A stretch of 64,000 nucleotides of DNA from Blumeriella jaapii (Eukaryota; Ascomycota; Leotiomycetes; Helotiales; Drepanopezizaceae), in contig VWND01000064.1 of the NCBI GenBank assembly GCA_009599575.1, positions 124,001-188,000 of the forward strand, written 5' to 3'. Below, in pieces: positions 35,131 through 45,249 of this stretch. The stretch's first letter is position 1, and every line of letters starts with the position of its first letter. A model generated the notes under the pieces. It ran no database searches. It saw only the letters and a list, made by a program, of their open reading frames with translations, and had not been told where the DNA came from. Position numbers and translations under genes: made by a program.

Positions 35131-35131
<1 letters not shown>

Positions 35132-35166
<35 letters not shown>
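35132..35166. repeat. CTG/CAG trinucleotide repeat in the SLN1 leader
   Basis: About eleven CTG units on the plus strand, that is CAG/GCA on the transcribed strand, 70-100 bp upstream of the SLN1-like start codon. It lies in the 5' leader or promoter. The in-frame upstream frame would read as an Ala run but has no ATG. Confidence 0.9.
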
Positions 35167-35171
35167 GTGCT

Positions 35172-36204
35172 GCGCTGCTGAGCTGAGCGGCGACGTCGGG
35201 GCGAGGTGAGGAACACACGTACATCGTTGTTGTAGCAGAGAGGAGAGGAGGAGAGGAGGAGAGGAGGAGGTGGTGGAGGAGGAGGTGGTGGAGGAGGTGG
35301 AGATGGAGGTGGAGATGGGGTTGGGGTTGGGGTTGGATGGAGCTGTCGCTGTCGCTGTCGCTGTCACTGTCGAAGCTGCTGCTGCAGCCGCGTTCTAGCG
35401 TCTACTGTAGGTTGTGTCGCGGAATTCTTATTTTCCCGGTCCAGGTCCAGGCGCCCGGGCAGAGCCGCCTCGGCAACGTTGGCCCCAGGGGTCCGACGCG
35501 ACCACCATCTGTAGTGCTGTACATCTATAGAACATCTATAGGTACTGTACACACTCTACTGTACTGTACGATGTCAACCCCCGAACTACGAACTGCGGTG
35601 CTGACACTTCATCTTCCCATGCCACCGGATGGCGACGACGAGCAGAATGCGCGGCTCCCGTACGGTCAAGGCCACCCCTCGGAAGATCCAGTCGTGATCT
35701 GGCCATGCCATGCCCGGCCCGGCCAGGCCAGGCCATGCCATGCCACCACGGTCTGTCGGCCCAGTCTCGGTCTGGACAACCTTCTCCGCCGAAACAAACT
35801 AAGAGCGTGATACTGTCACAATACGCGAAACCAAACTCGAAACAGAGCACAATCCGAGCGACGATACGAGCGACAGTACGACACGGACCCTTCGTGCGGC
35901 CGGCAACGTGAGGCGAATTGAGTTAAAGGCAATTTAAGTCTTATCCACTCTTCCTTGTGCCATACTTGGCCTTTTTCGAGCGCGACTTGGGACGGTACGG
36001 TACATACGTGTGGACCGAGCACGCGCCCTGTCGTGACTTGCAAGCTCGGGGACCAGAAGTCTTCTTTCTCTCGGGGAAGTACTGTGTGAGATGGATGATA
36101 TCTTGTTATCGTGTTAAATCCGAGGCATTCTGGTTGCCCATATGCTCGATGGGTGTACGGTAAGCGACCCAAGCTCGGTTCGAAGCTACGGATCCTGGTC
36201 GCGG
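35172..36204. other. Promoter side of SLN1-like gene and spacer
   Basis: Contains GAGGAG-rich and GTTGGG-rich tracts (35240-35340), GTACTGTAC words (35541-35570) and GCCATGCC/GGCCAGGCC repeats (35700-35745). No gene seen. Confidence 0.5.
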
Positions 36205-37012
36205 ACTCACAAGTTCTGCTATACGACAGTAAGAGAGTATTTAAGCATAAGAAAAAAGAACATGATGAAGCAAACAAGAAATTGCTAACTGATCGCATCG
36301 AAGAATCCGGATCGCCTACGAGTTTTATGTTACTAAGAGAATATGTAAGCACGAGAAAAAAGAACGTTACGAAGCAAAAAGAAATTGCTAACTGACAATT
36401 CGAGTGAGTCCTGATCGCCCACAAGTTCTACTTTACTAAGAGAATTTCTAGACATGAGGAAAAGAATATTATGAAATAAACAACATTTCGCTAATTGATG
36501 ATACCGCACAAATCACGATCGCATAATATTCGAGTGCCCGCGGAATAATAGTGGGAAGGCAGCCCACTATTACAAGTTTTGCTTTACTCGGAGAATATTT
36601 AAGCATAAGAAAAAAAATGTTATAAAATAAACTAGAAATTGTTAACTGATAACATCGAATAAATCACGATCGTTTACCAGTTCTATCTTACTAGAAGAAA
36701 ATTTATGCATCAGAAAAAAAATGGTTATGAAATAAACAACAACTTGCTGACTGATAGCACCGTATAAATCCGGATCGCTTACAAGCTTTACCTTACTAAT
36801 GGAGTATTTAAGCATGAGAAAAAAGAACGTTGTAAAGTAAACAACAACTTGCTCATTCATAACACTGCATAAATCTTGATCGCTTACAAGGTTTATTCCA
36901 CTAAGATAGTGTTTAAGCATGAGAAAAAAGAACATTAAAAAGTAAACAACAATTCACTAATTCATAACACCGCATAAATCACAACCGCCTACAAGTTCTA
37001 CCTTACTAACGA
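36205..37012. repeat. AT-rich degenerate array of about 104 bp repeats
   Basis: At least seven diverged direct copies of a unit of about 104 bp. The core TTTAAGCATGAGAAAAAAGAA (allowing substitutions) recurs near 36239, 36341, 36445, 36597, 36700, 36806 and 36910. Between cores the order is constant: an AAACAACAA-like block, TTGCTAACTGAT, CACCGCATAAATC, ACGATCGC and CTACAAGTTCTACTTTACTAA. Spacing is 102-106 bp except for one gap of 152 bp, where a segment with an inverted repeat is inserted (36525-36572). The array is much more AT-rich than its surroundings, which fits RIP-like decay or a minisatellite. No ORF is conserved. Confidence 0.88.
36546..36572. repeat. Perfect 10 bp inverted repeat (hairpin) inside the array
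   Basis: TAATAGTGGG at 36546-36555 is followed by a 7 nt loop and its exact reverse complement at 36563-36572. It lies in the only array unit that is about 47 bp longer than the others, so it marks an insertion. Confidence 0.85.
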
Positions 37013-37738
37013 AATAACATTCGATATCAACAACAATCCTATCATTTAAAAACAATCCTTAAACACAAGAAAGGAAAAAGTAAAAACCCATTACTGTACA
37101 ACAACAACCCGCTATCTCATCGAATCCAACGCCTCCCGGCCACCTACCAGGTACCTACACATCCGACTCCACGTACTGTACCGAGTTCCCGTGCATTCCC
37201 AGCCCCGGAAGAAAGAAAAAACGGCACGAAGAAAACAACGTCACAGCGCGATTCCATGACCTCCATATGGTGTGGGTGAGTTGCAAGTTCTACAGCACTG
37301 GCGACGATAACAGCCACACACGATGAAACAGAACCGTGTGAAGAAAGTGACGAAATCGAAATGTGTACAAGTGAAGGTGTTCTGAGTGAATGAATGAATG
37401 TTTGTTTGTTTGTTTGTAAGCTCTACCTAGGTCAGTACATACAGTGTGTACAATGCGCACATTACAATGCCATACCTTACAACATAATACAACACATTAC
37501 AACACAATACAATACAATACAATGCAATAGGTACAAAACAATACAACACAATCAATGCAATCCAACCCATACAACACAACACAACACAACACAACACAAC
37601 ACAGTACCAAACAAAACTCAACATGCGCTACACATCCCAGACCCCGACAACTTCCCTTAGCTACCTCTACATACCACCTACCTATAGGTACCTCTACATA
37701 CCACCTACCTATAGGTTACATACCTTGATAACATCCAA

Positions 37739-37855
37739 CCCCCCATTTCCCCCATTTCCCCCATTTCCCCCCCATTTCCCCCATTTCCCCCCATTTCCCC
37801 CTCATTTCCCCCCCATTCCCCCCCATCCCCCCCCCCCCCCCCCCCTCTCCCCCCA
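37739..37855 (+). repeat. CCCCATTT units and poly-C tract
   Basis: About nine units of CCCC(C)ATTT followed by a run of about 20 C. The plus strand is almost free of G. Confidence 0.9.
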
Positions 37856-38216
37856 AAAAAACCCTCATTTCACAATCCGCAAAAAAAGTCTTATTTCCTC
37901 ATCCCCCAGCCCCAAAAGCCGAGACGAGAATCGCCAAGTGGGAAGAGACACACAAAAAGACGGACGGTGCAAGACGAGCGAGCAAGCGAGCGAGCAAGCA
38001 AGATGTGGCGATCTTCCGAAACGAAAGCCCGTCCGTGTATCTAGGTAGGTACCTAGGTATGCAAGCTGGTCGTTCACAAGCGTTACAGTACAGCACCGCA
38101 CAGCACAGCACAGTACAGCACTGTACGGTATAGTACAGTACGATGAGCTACGCAACGTGAAGGGGTGAGGGATGGATGAGCTTGGAGAGCAGAGATGGGG
38201 TTGAAGCGCCGGGAGA

Positions 38217-38219
<3 letters not shown>

Positions 38220-38253
<34 letters not shown>
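38220..38253 (+). repeat. 34 nt homopolymer A run
   Basis: An uninterrupted run of A on the plus strand. No ORF or retroelement signature precedes it, and no target-site duplication is obvious. Confidence 0.9.
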
Positions 38254-38255
<2 letters not shown>

Positions 38256-38326
38256 AGCAAAATGAAAACAGCAAAAAGGAAGGGAGTGATACATTGCGAT
38301 CTAGTATAATCTCAAGGCATGGTCGC

Positions 38327-38455
38327 CCATAAGCTCTACTGCAATCTACCTACGTATCCTGGTTGCCCATAAGCTCTACTGTGATCTGTACGTGTCCTGG
38401 TTGCCCAGAAGCTCTCTACTGTAATCTAAGTGTTCCCCGGTCGCCCATAAATGCT
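38327..38455 (+). repeat. Four short direct repeats containing CCCATAAGCTCTACTG
   Basis: The word GGTTGCCCATAAGCTCTACTG and near variants occur four times at a spacing of about 38-43 bp, each with a following AATCTA/GATCT. The word resembles part of the 104 bp array unit (CTACAAGTTCTACT), so it may be a relic of the same repeat. Confidence 0.7.
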
Positions 38456-38503
38456 CGACGAATTCTACCCTGGATCCGGATTCCCGACCCGCTCTGCTGG
38501 TCC

Positions 38504-39996
38504 TCAAAATTTCCGTCTCACGCTCCACCCGGAAGCCATCACGCGGGCGCAGCAGAAGGCTCCCAAGCCCCCGGCATAGCAGCACCCAACGAACACCACC
38601 AAGCCCCGGTACTCACCTCCCCCAGCTTCCAATATCTTCCCCGCGATGGGCACCCCGAGCAGACAGCCCAGGCTGACTATCGAGAAGCACGTCGTGTAGT
38701 ACCTCCCGTACTGGCTTACATCACACAGCTGGCCGATGCACACAGGCGTCAGGCTGATGTTGGAGCCGCTGCCGAGTCCGAAGAGCAGCGCGAAGGCGAT
38801 GAGCCCCGCCTTCGACGAGCCGAAGGGCAGCCAAATGCCGAGGACGGAGAGGACGGTCACGATGATCGCTAGGATCGCCACGTTGAACCTGCCGCCAGAG
38901 TCAGTACCAGGGTGGAGCAGGGTACGGGCGCACGAACCTGCCATATCTGTCGGCGAAATAGCCCGGCAACACCCTCCCAAACACGGATCCGGCGTTCAAG
39001 ATCGGCAGCACCGCGGCCGCGAACGCGGGCTCGAAGCCCTTCGACACGCAGTACGAATTGATGTACGTCAACGGCACGAACAGCGCAAATTCCAGGAGGA
39101 ACACACCGAGCACCGTCACGGCAAAGGTCGGATGCCTCAGTATCCGGACGTCCGGGCGAGCGCTGGAGTGCTCGCCCGATGTGAGCCGGCTCTTGATGAA
39201 AACATTGGCGAGGGAGCAGAGGATGAGCGAGATCAAGGCTAACACTTTCGTGGCCCAGAGAAATCCGATCTTGGGGATGAGAGCCTGCAGTATGATTGGA
39301 TATACGATGCCGCCGAAGGCGCCACCCGTGGCCGCGAGCCCGGTCGCGAAGCCGCGTCTCTGGTGGAAGAAGTGGCCGATTACTGCTATGGATGGGGAGA
39401 ACAGAAGCGCCGAACCGACACCACCCAGGCCGCTGAAGACGACGAGAAAATGCCAGAACTCTGGTCATCATTCCTGTCAGCAAGGGGTGGTCAAGGAAAG
39501 GAGGAGGATCGACTGACCTGAACAGTAGCCGACGAGATCCATGCTCATCACAACCAGCACACTCCCGGGAAGAACCAACCATCGTGGTCCGTATTTATCA
39601 AAAACCGGACCCACGAACAGCCCAACGCCAAATGTAAGAAACGCGTATAGGCTGAAGATCCAGCCGACGGTCGAAATGTCAACATCGCTTAACTGATGGT
39701 TGGAGATGTGCTCCTCGAACGCTCCCATGGTGTTCATGATCCCCAACGAGGGGAATAGAGCACACCACGCTCCGAGAACGACGAGCCATCCTGAGCCTCC
39801 TTCGAAATGTCGTTTTCAAGTCCGAGATGGGCGGCGGAGCGAAGCTAGACTGACGAAGCGTCTCGCTCGAGGAGAAATCTCGCCGAAGGATGCGGCGAGG
39901 ATTTACGAGGGCCGCGAGAGACAACCTGGCAGGAGGCTGAGGACGAGCGTCGTCAGATGTGGAGTTAGGCTTCGAAGCCCTTTTGTGTTCCGTCAT
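38504..39996 (-). CDS. MFS transporter, monocarboxylate-permease type
   Basis: Major facilitator protein of the MCT-like fungal family, in the plasma or an internal membrane; the substrate is not predictable. The model is complement(join(38504..38888, 38938..39460, 39518..39799, 39855..39996)), 443 residues. Family features: a soluble N terminus, GGSGWLVVLGAWCALFPSLG as TM1, GPVFDKYGPRWLVL as the TM2-3 loop, RGFATGLAATGGAFGG in TM4-5, and ADRYGR after TM8. About twelve hydrophobic segments can be traced. The three downstream introns are clear GT-AG. The first one (55 nt, GTCAGT donor, AAG acceptor) is less certain: without it a frame change near 39805 is needed, which an extra T in the local TTT would also explain. 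Confidence 0.9.
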
Positions 39997-41865
39997 GGTC
40001 CAAAATTGATGAAAAGAAAGAAGTCAAGGAAACAACAGCACATGATACGAGAGAAATCGAAGAGACGATCGACGTGGAATGCGGAGAGGCTCCTTATTTA
40101 GCATTCTCAGCAAAGCATTTTCCGTGAGGCAAGAACGATAGTGACATTGCTCATCTGTCTCTCGGACCATCCGGTGATGGATCCGATTCTTTTCTTTTTC
40201 CTTTTGTTTTTCTTTTTCTTTTCCTTTTCCTTTTCTTTTTCTTTTCCTCTTCCTTTCCCTTTCCTTTCCGCTTCCCCTTGAGACAGGGAGAGGCATTAGT
40301 GTTGAGAATGAGAGCACCAAATCTCTGACCGGAATTCCGGATCGACCTAGCTCCCCAAAGGGATGGACTAGAGAGACTAGAGAGACGACTATCACCGTCC
40401 GAGCTCCTCACGACGGCGGAAGAAACATGATCCAAAGTCGACTGATGTACTGTACATAGATGATGCGTACCACCATGGCGAGAGAAAAGGAACATGGGTC
40501 AAGAAAAAGGGAGGAAGACGGTTTCCAAGACACGCACGACCGGGTTGACCGATCTCATCGGAACGCCACAGGGAGCGCTGGGCTCGCAGCCAGCTCCTCT
40601 TCGGGACAGCAATCCTGGCTGCGATCAATTCCAGAATTTTCTTTCATCCCGACGGAAAAGCCCGTCGTATTTCCCCGGGAGGGAGAACGTAACATCCGGG
40701 GGAAGGGATCGTGACGAAGAAAAAAGAAGAAAACGAAAAGAAGGAAAAGAAGGAAAAAAAGGAAAAAAAGAAGAGAAAAAAAGAGGGAAAAAAAGAGAAG
40801 AAAAAGGAAGGAAAAATAAACCCCTCCAAAACCCCAGACCCAACCATCAAGTGCAGTACTGTACAGCACTGTACACACAGTACAGCACAGCATGGAAAAA
40901 CAACACGCAACACGGACCTCCAGTGCGGCCAAGCAGCGCCGACGACGACTCGCACCGTCGCGTCTGTTTCACGTGTAGGATATGCATATGCACGACGACG
41001 ACGACGACGACGACGACGACAACAACATGCCGAGCGACGTTGACCCAACGCGCCGGCGATCTTTTTTCTTTCCTTTTTCTTTTTTTTTCATGCGGGGGAC
41101 GAAGCCGCAGCTTGTCTCGCGGATCGGACGACGCTGGGCCAGTCGACGGCGCTGACACGGGGCGACGATGCAGGAGCGCCGCCAACGCCCGTGGCCGGCA
41201 TTCCCACGCACGACAGGAGCGTCCAGTAGACGCGTGCGGCGCGTGCATCGGGACCCGTCGCGCATCGTGACATTTTCGCATTTTCACGCGGTTGCTGGGG
41301 TGCGAGGGGTGCGATGGATGCGATGGATGCGTGGCGACGGCGAGGTCGAGGTCGAGGTTGAGGGCGGAGGGCGAGGACAACATTCGACCAGAGGAGAGTG
41401 AGTCACCGACGGGGCACGTGACGGGATGTGCAGGGCGGGATTTCCGTCGAGGTTGAGGTTGAGGTTGAGAAGATCGCTAGAGGATCTGGCTCTGCTCTAC
41501 TGTACGTGGACTGAAAGTGTAAGTATAAGTATCGACGTTGGCGCATATCTGGCCGTGGATCGGTCCAGCTTGGAAGCTTCCGTACCTGCGCTTCTGGTAG
41601 TCTTGTCTCGGTTCGGGTGTGCTTCGATCCACTCGCTTTCATCGGCGACGACGAGGTATACTCAGAGTATACACACACACTCACACACTCACACACACAC
41701 AACCACCGACACACATATACAACCACCTACCTACCCACCTACCCTCCTACCCACCCCTCCCCTCCCCTCCCCTCCCCTCCCCTCCCCATCTCAGCAGTCT
41801 CCGTCCGAGTCTGAACACCGATTGCCAACCCTCTTCTTGTGCGACTTGTGCGACATGAGCAAGCA
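39997..41865. other. Spacer rich in complementary purine and pyrimidine tracts
   Basis: Holds a TTTTTC/CTTTTCC tract (40185-40275), a GAAAAGAAGGAAAA tract (40705-40820), a GTACTGTAC cluster (40854-40890), an ACG trinucleotide array (40992-41020), CA repeats (41665-41702) and CCCCTC units (41752-41788). All long open frames here are made of these repeats. The end is the promoter of the F-box-like gene. Confidence 0.6.
40992..41020 (+). repeat. ACG trinucleotide microsatellite
   Basis: Nine to ten CGA/ACG units. No coding frame is supported across it. Confidence 0.92.
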
Positions 41866-43584
41866 ATGGCTCCTCCCAACCCCCCAGACTTCCTACACCT
41901 CTGGCGACACGAGGCCGTGCGATCAGGCCTGCTATCCCACCTAAACACGTCCTCCCTCTGCGCCTTGCGCCGCGCCTCCTGGGCATGCAGCGACCTCACG
42001 ACCGGGCCTCTCTTCCACCGGACCCGCTTGACCTTCGCCCCCAGCTCTCTCACCCGCCCATCCAGACTCGAGGCCTTGTCCCGGGTCGGGCGCTACATCC
42101 AGCACTTCATATTCTCCATGCCGCACACACCGGCAGGCTTCCTCCCGCCTCTCGTAAGCCCTGCGACGGGTCGAGAAGTCAACTTTTTGTACACGCCGCA
42201 CACCTCGGGCGCCTCGGTGTCGCAGCGTCCAAAGTACGGTTCGCCAGAGTTGGCTGACCTGCTCACCCAGCAATACCCACCCATCTTTCACGCCGCGACG
42301 AACGTCCCGGCGTTCGTCACGGCCATGACCCACATGCCCAACCTCCGCCATATCACCATCTCCTGTCCGGGCCAGGATGCGGCGCAACGGTATCGAAGAG
42401 ACGCCGTCGATTACGCACTCGTAAGCTTGCGCATTGCCATAGAACGAGCTCCTCTTGAGCGACTGGAGAAGCTCTCACTTCACCACATCCACCCATCCAG
42501 CCTGGTCTATCTGCGTCACATGCCCGGGTTGGGGTGCACGCCTTCTGCCGGTCGACGCTGGAAGCAAATCAGGAAGCTCGGCATCACGATGGACTCTTGG
42601 GACTTTCATGGCCCGCGGCCGGGTCGCGATCATCTCAAGATCTTGGATGATTATATCCGTGCTTTCTCAGCGAATCTCGAGAAAGTGAGTTTTGGCTGGA
42701 GTGGGAGGAGAGGTCCATGCCCTCTCACTTTATTTAGCGACCCGCTCTTTGCACCCTCAAAGACGAAGAGATTGTTTGCCGAGGTGACCTCGTCCATGTC
42801 GCCGCTGCCAGCTGCACCGTCTCGACCTGCCATGACCTTCCCGAAGCTCAAGTACATGCAGATCCGCAATGCCAGCATGTCGACAGAGCAAGTATCAGAC
42901 TTTGTGCTCGAACATCGCCACACCGTCCGCGAGTTCGGCTTTGAGAATGTGGTTCTCATCAACGGCGGAGAGTGGGAGGATGCCTTAACTCCCCTGACGA
43001 GGGCCAGCCGTGGTGATGAGTGGCTCTCGCAGCATAGTGGCTCTGCAAGTGGAAGTTCAATATGCTTCCAGGATCGAGACTACCTTGAGCAGCTTGGCGA
43101 TCCCGACGAGGTCGTTGATACCTCCGGCCACGTTCCTTCGGTGGCGAGCAGAACGTCGATGCTGGTCAAGAAGAAGAGAGTGCATAGAAGAAGGCGCAAG
43201 CACAGAAGTAAGGAGTCCACTGGCAAGCTGGCGATCTCAAACCCCATACCCATAACCAGCCCGAGGGAAGAAGTCTTGATGCCTAAAGAGGGGATTTTGA
43301 TGCCCACGACGTTTGACCCAAAGGTGCAAGGGGTTCAACGAGACGCCAAGAAGGAGGCTGCTCAGCAAGAGCTAGCCGATGATCCCGACAAGAGGGTATC
43401 GGCTCTAATGAAAGCAAAAGAGGCTGTGCTGAAGCAGCTAGGTAGAGAGTACTGCAGGACTCAGGAGAGGAAGGAAAGTGCCAGAGGCTTTCTCATGAAC
43501 ACATGTTCAGCAGGCAAGAAGGATAGGGCGCGGGGGGGTCATGAGAGTACCGCCCTGGTGCCGTTGATGTTTAACCGATGTTAG
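41866..43584 (+). CDS. F-box/LRR-like conserved fungal protein
   Basis: Intronless frame of 572 residues from the ATG at 41866 (MAPPNPPDFLHLWRHEAV). Residues about 8-50 have the spacing of a divergent F-box (LLSHLNTSSLCALRRASWAC). A long region with irregular Leu-rich segments follows (MPNLRHITISCPG, LERLEKLSLHHIHPSSL, FPKLKYMQIRNASM), as in fungal F-box proteins that select ubiquitination targets for SCF complexes. After residue 430 the sequence becomes basic (KKKRVHRRRRKHRSK) and helical. No second-site motif identifies a substrate. The F-box assignment rests on this pattern only; the coding status is firm because of length and composition. It converges with BMT6. Confidence 0.8.
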   Translation: MAPPNPPDFLHLWRHEAVRSGLLSHLNTSSLCALRRASWACSDLTTGPLFHRTRLTFAPSSLTRPSRLEALSRVGRYIQHFIFSMPHTPAGFLPPLVSPATGREVNFLYTPHTSGASVSQRPKYGSPELADLLTQQYPPIFHAATNVPAFVTAMTHMPNLRHITISCPGQDAAQRYRRDAVDYALVSLRIAIERAPLERLEKLSLHHIHPSSLVYLRHMPGLGCTPSAGRRWKQIRKLGITMDSWDFHGPRPGRDHLKILDDYIRAFSANLEKVSFGWSGRRGPCPLTLFSDPLFAPSKTKRLFAEVTSSMSPLPAAPSRPAMTFPKLKYMQIRNASMSTEQVSDFVLEHRHTVREFGFENVVLINGGEWEDALTPLTRASRGDEWLSQHSGSASGSSICFQDRDYLEQLGDPDEVVDTSGHVPSVASRTSMLVKKKRVHRRRRKHRSKESTGKLAISNPIPITSPREEVLMPKEGILMPTTFDPKVQGVQRDAKKEAAQQELADDPDKRVSALMKAKEAVLKQLGREYCRTQERKESARGFLMNTCSAGKKDRARGGHESTALVPLMFNRC

Positions 43585-43666
43585 CGATGTGTTGATCACA
43601 ACAATGAGGTAGCCTCTTCACGAATGAATGATGATTAATGAACACTTTTTGTGCATCCCACAAAGA

Positions 43667-44899
43667 TCATATCCGGCGATAGAGATGCAGCTGGCACCTC
43701 ATGTTCTCCAGTTGTATCGGGTATTTGAGGCTCTCGGGAATCCGGAACCATCTAGAGTCGTTGGAAACAATCTTTTCCCACAAGGGTTGTTTGGGGTCCA
43801 TGAGAGTGTGGTCCATCAGCCACTTCATGGGGTACTTTTTGGCTTCCGAGCCGACCTGAGCTTCCGAATAGCTGCCAGGACTGTCGACCACAAGCAGTAG
43901 AGTGCCTGGTCTGGCGGCAGTGGTCAGATTTATGAGAAATGTCGTCGCTTTAGTGATAGACGCAGTGTAGAGCTCGTTCAAAGTGAAGAGCAGCGTACAC
44001 AGCAGGGGCTTTGCTCCCATCAGCGTGTTGAGTCGACTTTGATCCATGTGAAGGCAGTTCTCGATCGTGGATTTTGACTTGAGGCTGCCGTCAGGTATGA
44101 GCCGAGAATTCGTTTCTCGTGCCAAAGCATTAGCATATTTAGAAAGAGTGGGAAGGGCAGTGAGTCCAGCGTGAAGTCTGGAGCAGACGTCCTCCCACGT
44201 GGCGCTATCGATCAGATGAAGGTCGATACACGGGGTTCCGGGGGCAGTAGGTTTGGGAACCACAATCTTCGCAGCGGTATCGTCAGCGAGAGATAGATTT
44301 TCTACTTTGAGATCAACACCGGGCGAGCTTTGGCTCGGAGCAGTGTCAAGCAGAAATCGCAAAAATGCACCGAAAGCAACCACCTCGGCCGCGCCACCGC
44401 CGAAGGCGACGACATTCAGCGTAGAAGCCACGGACTCATCACCCCCAGGCTTTGGGTAGCGGCACAGTGGGGAGATTTCGGCCAGATGTTGCCGGAGGTC
44501 AACCAGTATAGCCTGGTAGCAAAGGGCTCTACTTGGACTCCAGCGGACGGAGTAGGCCTCAAGGTATTCTTTCCTGCCAAACGCACGCTCGAAATCTCGG
44601 TCGTAAAGCGCCGACTTGACTTCTTGAAGCGTGGCTTGCAATGCTTCTGACGCCAAGATCTCGGGGAATGTGTCTTTGAACACACCCAGAGTTGATTGCT
44701 GGAGCTTGATCGGGACCACACTCTCCAGGGGCGCCTCTCGCTCTCTCTCTTCGTCTTCCGCGACCTTCACGGTCTTGTCCAGCTTGCCTTTGGCTGCGGC
44801 AGCGGCAGCTTTTTTCTGGCCGGCACTGGCGCCCTTTTTCGAGTTCCCAGTAGGTCCGAAGTCATTGACAATCCTCCCCGATCTCCCTCCTTTGCCCAT
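43667..44899 (-). CDS. BMT6: 25S rRNA (uridine-N3)-methyltransferase, BMT6 family
   Basis: SAM-dependent base methyltransferase of the large-subunit rRNA, acting in the nucleolus or on pre-60S particles. Intronless, 410 residues. The basic N terminus (MGKGGRSGRIVNDFG, Lys/Ala-rich to residue 45) precedes the Rossmann core. SAM-binding motif I reads VVAFGGGAAEVVAFGAFLRFL. The preceding YSVRWSPSRALCY and the following IDLHLIDSATWEDV, TLLFTLNELYT and TLLLVVDSPGSYSE match the order of motifs I remember for Bmt6 proteins. The C terminus ends with a WFRIPESLKYPIQLEN segment. It is divergent from the Sac phosphatase gene, 350 bp apart. Confidence 0.85.
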   Translation of the reverse strand: MGKGGRSGRIVNDFGPTGNSKKGASAGQKKAAAAAAKGKLDKTVKVAEDEEREREAPLESVVPIKLQQSTLGVFKDTFPEILASEALQATLQEVKSALYDRDFERAFGRKEYLEAYSVRWSPSRALCYQAILVDLRQHLAEISPLCRYPKPGGDESVASTLNVVAFGGGAAEVVAFGAFLRFLLDTAPSQSSPGVDLKVENLSLADDTAAKIVVPKPTAPGTPCIDLHLIDSATWEDVCSRLHAGLTALPTLSKYANALARETNSRLIPDGSLKSKSTIENCLHMDQSRLNTLMGAKPLLCTLLFTLNELYTASITKATTFLINLTTAARPGTLLLVVDSPGSYSEAQVGSEAKKYPMKWLMDHTLMDPKQPLWEKIVSNDSRWFRIPESLKYPIQLENMRCQLHLYRRI

Positions 44900-45249
44900 T
44901 GCGGCGATGGGTGGTTCAGACAGGCCGGTTGTCGATGAGTTGTTGATGAGTTGTCGTGACTGTCAGCTCGGAGAAAATCAAAAATCAAAATCAACTCTGG
45001 CCGCGGGACAACGACGTCAGGGCCAAGCCGAGACCACGCTAAAAATACATACAGTTCTGCTGTACAGTATGTACAGACGTCGAGTCGAGCTTGGCACCCG
45101 AGCATCTCTCTCGATCGGTTTACTCTCTACTTCGTATAGTACGATTCTCCAAGGAAGTGAAGCCTAGAATTCCGAATTTCATTTCTCTCTCTCTCTCTCT
45201 TCCTCGCCATTTGCTTCTCAATGTTCTACTCGTAGAAGATCCAGGCAGG
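44900..45249. promoter_or_regulatory. Shared divergent promoter of BMT6 and the Sac phosphatase gene
   Basis: 350 bp between start codons. It contains a TGTACAGTATGTACAG word (45061-45076) and a CT run just before the Sac start (45183-45201). Confidence 0.6.

Larger units (their letters stand above)
37013..38503. other. Microsatellite-dense spacer
   Basis: Contains an AATAC/ACAAC pentamer tract (37473-37605), CCCCATTT-type units and a run of C (37739-37855), a GTACAGCAC/TACAGTAC cluster (38086-38142), a 34 nt A run (38220-38253) and four CCCATAAGCTCTACTG-like direct repeats (38327-38455). No gene supported. Confidence 0.65.

Noticed and set aside
35316..35337. GGGGTT-like repeats resembling a telomere
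   Set aside because: Only about three units, internal, with a normal gene on one side and spacer on the other.
42093..42387. Minus-strand frames within the F-box-like gene
   Set aside because: Antisense shadows of the long intronless plus-strand gene.
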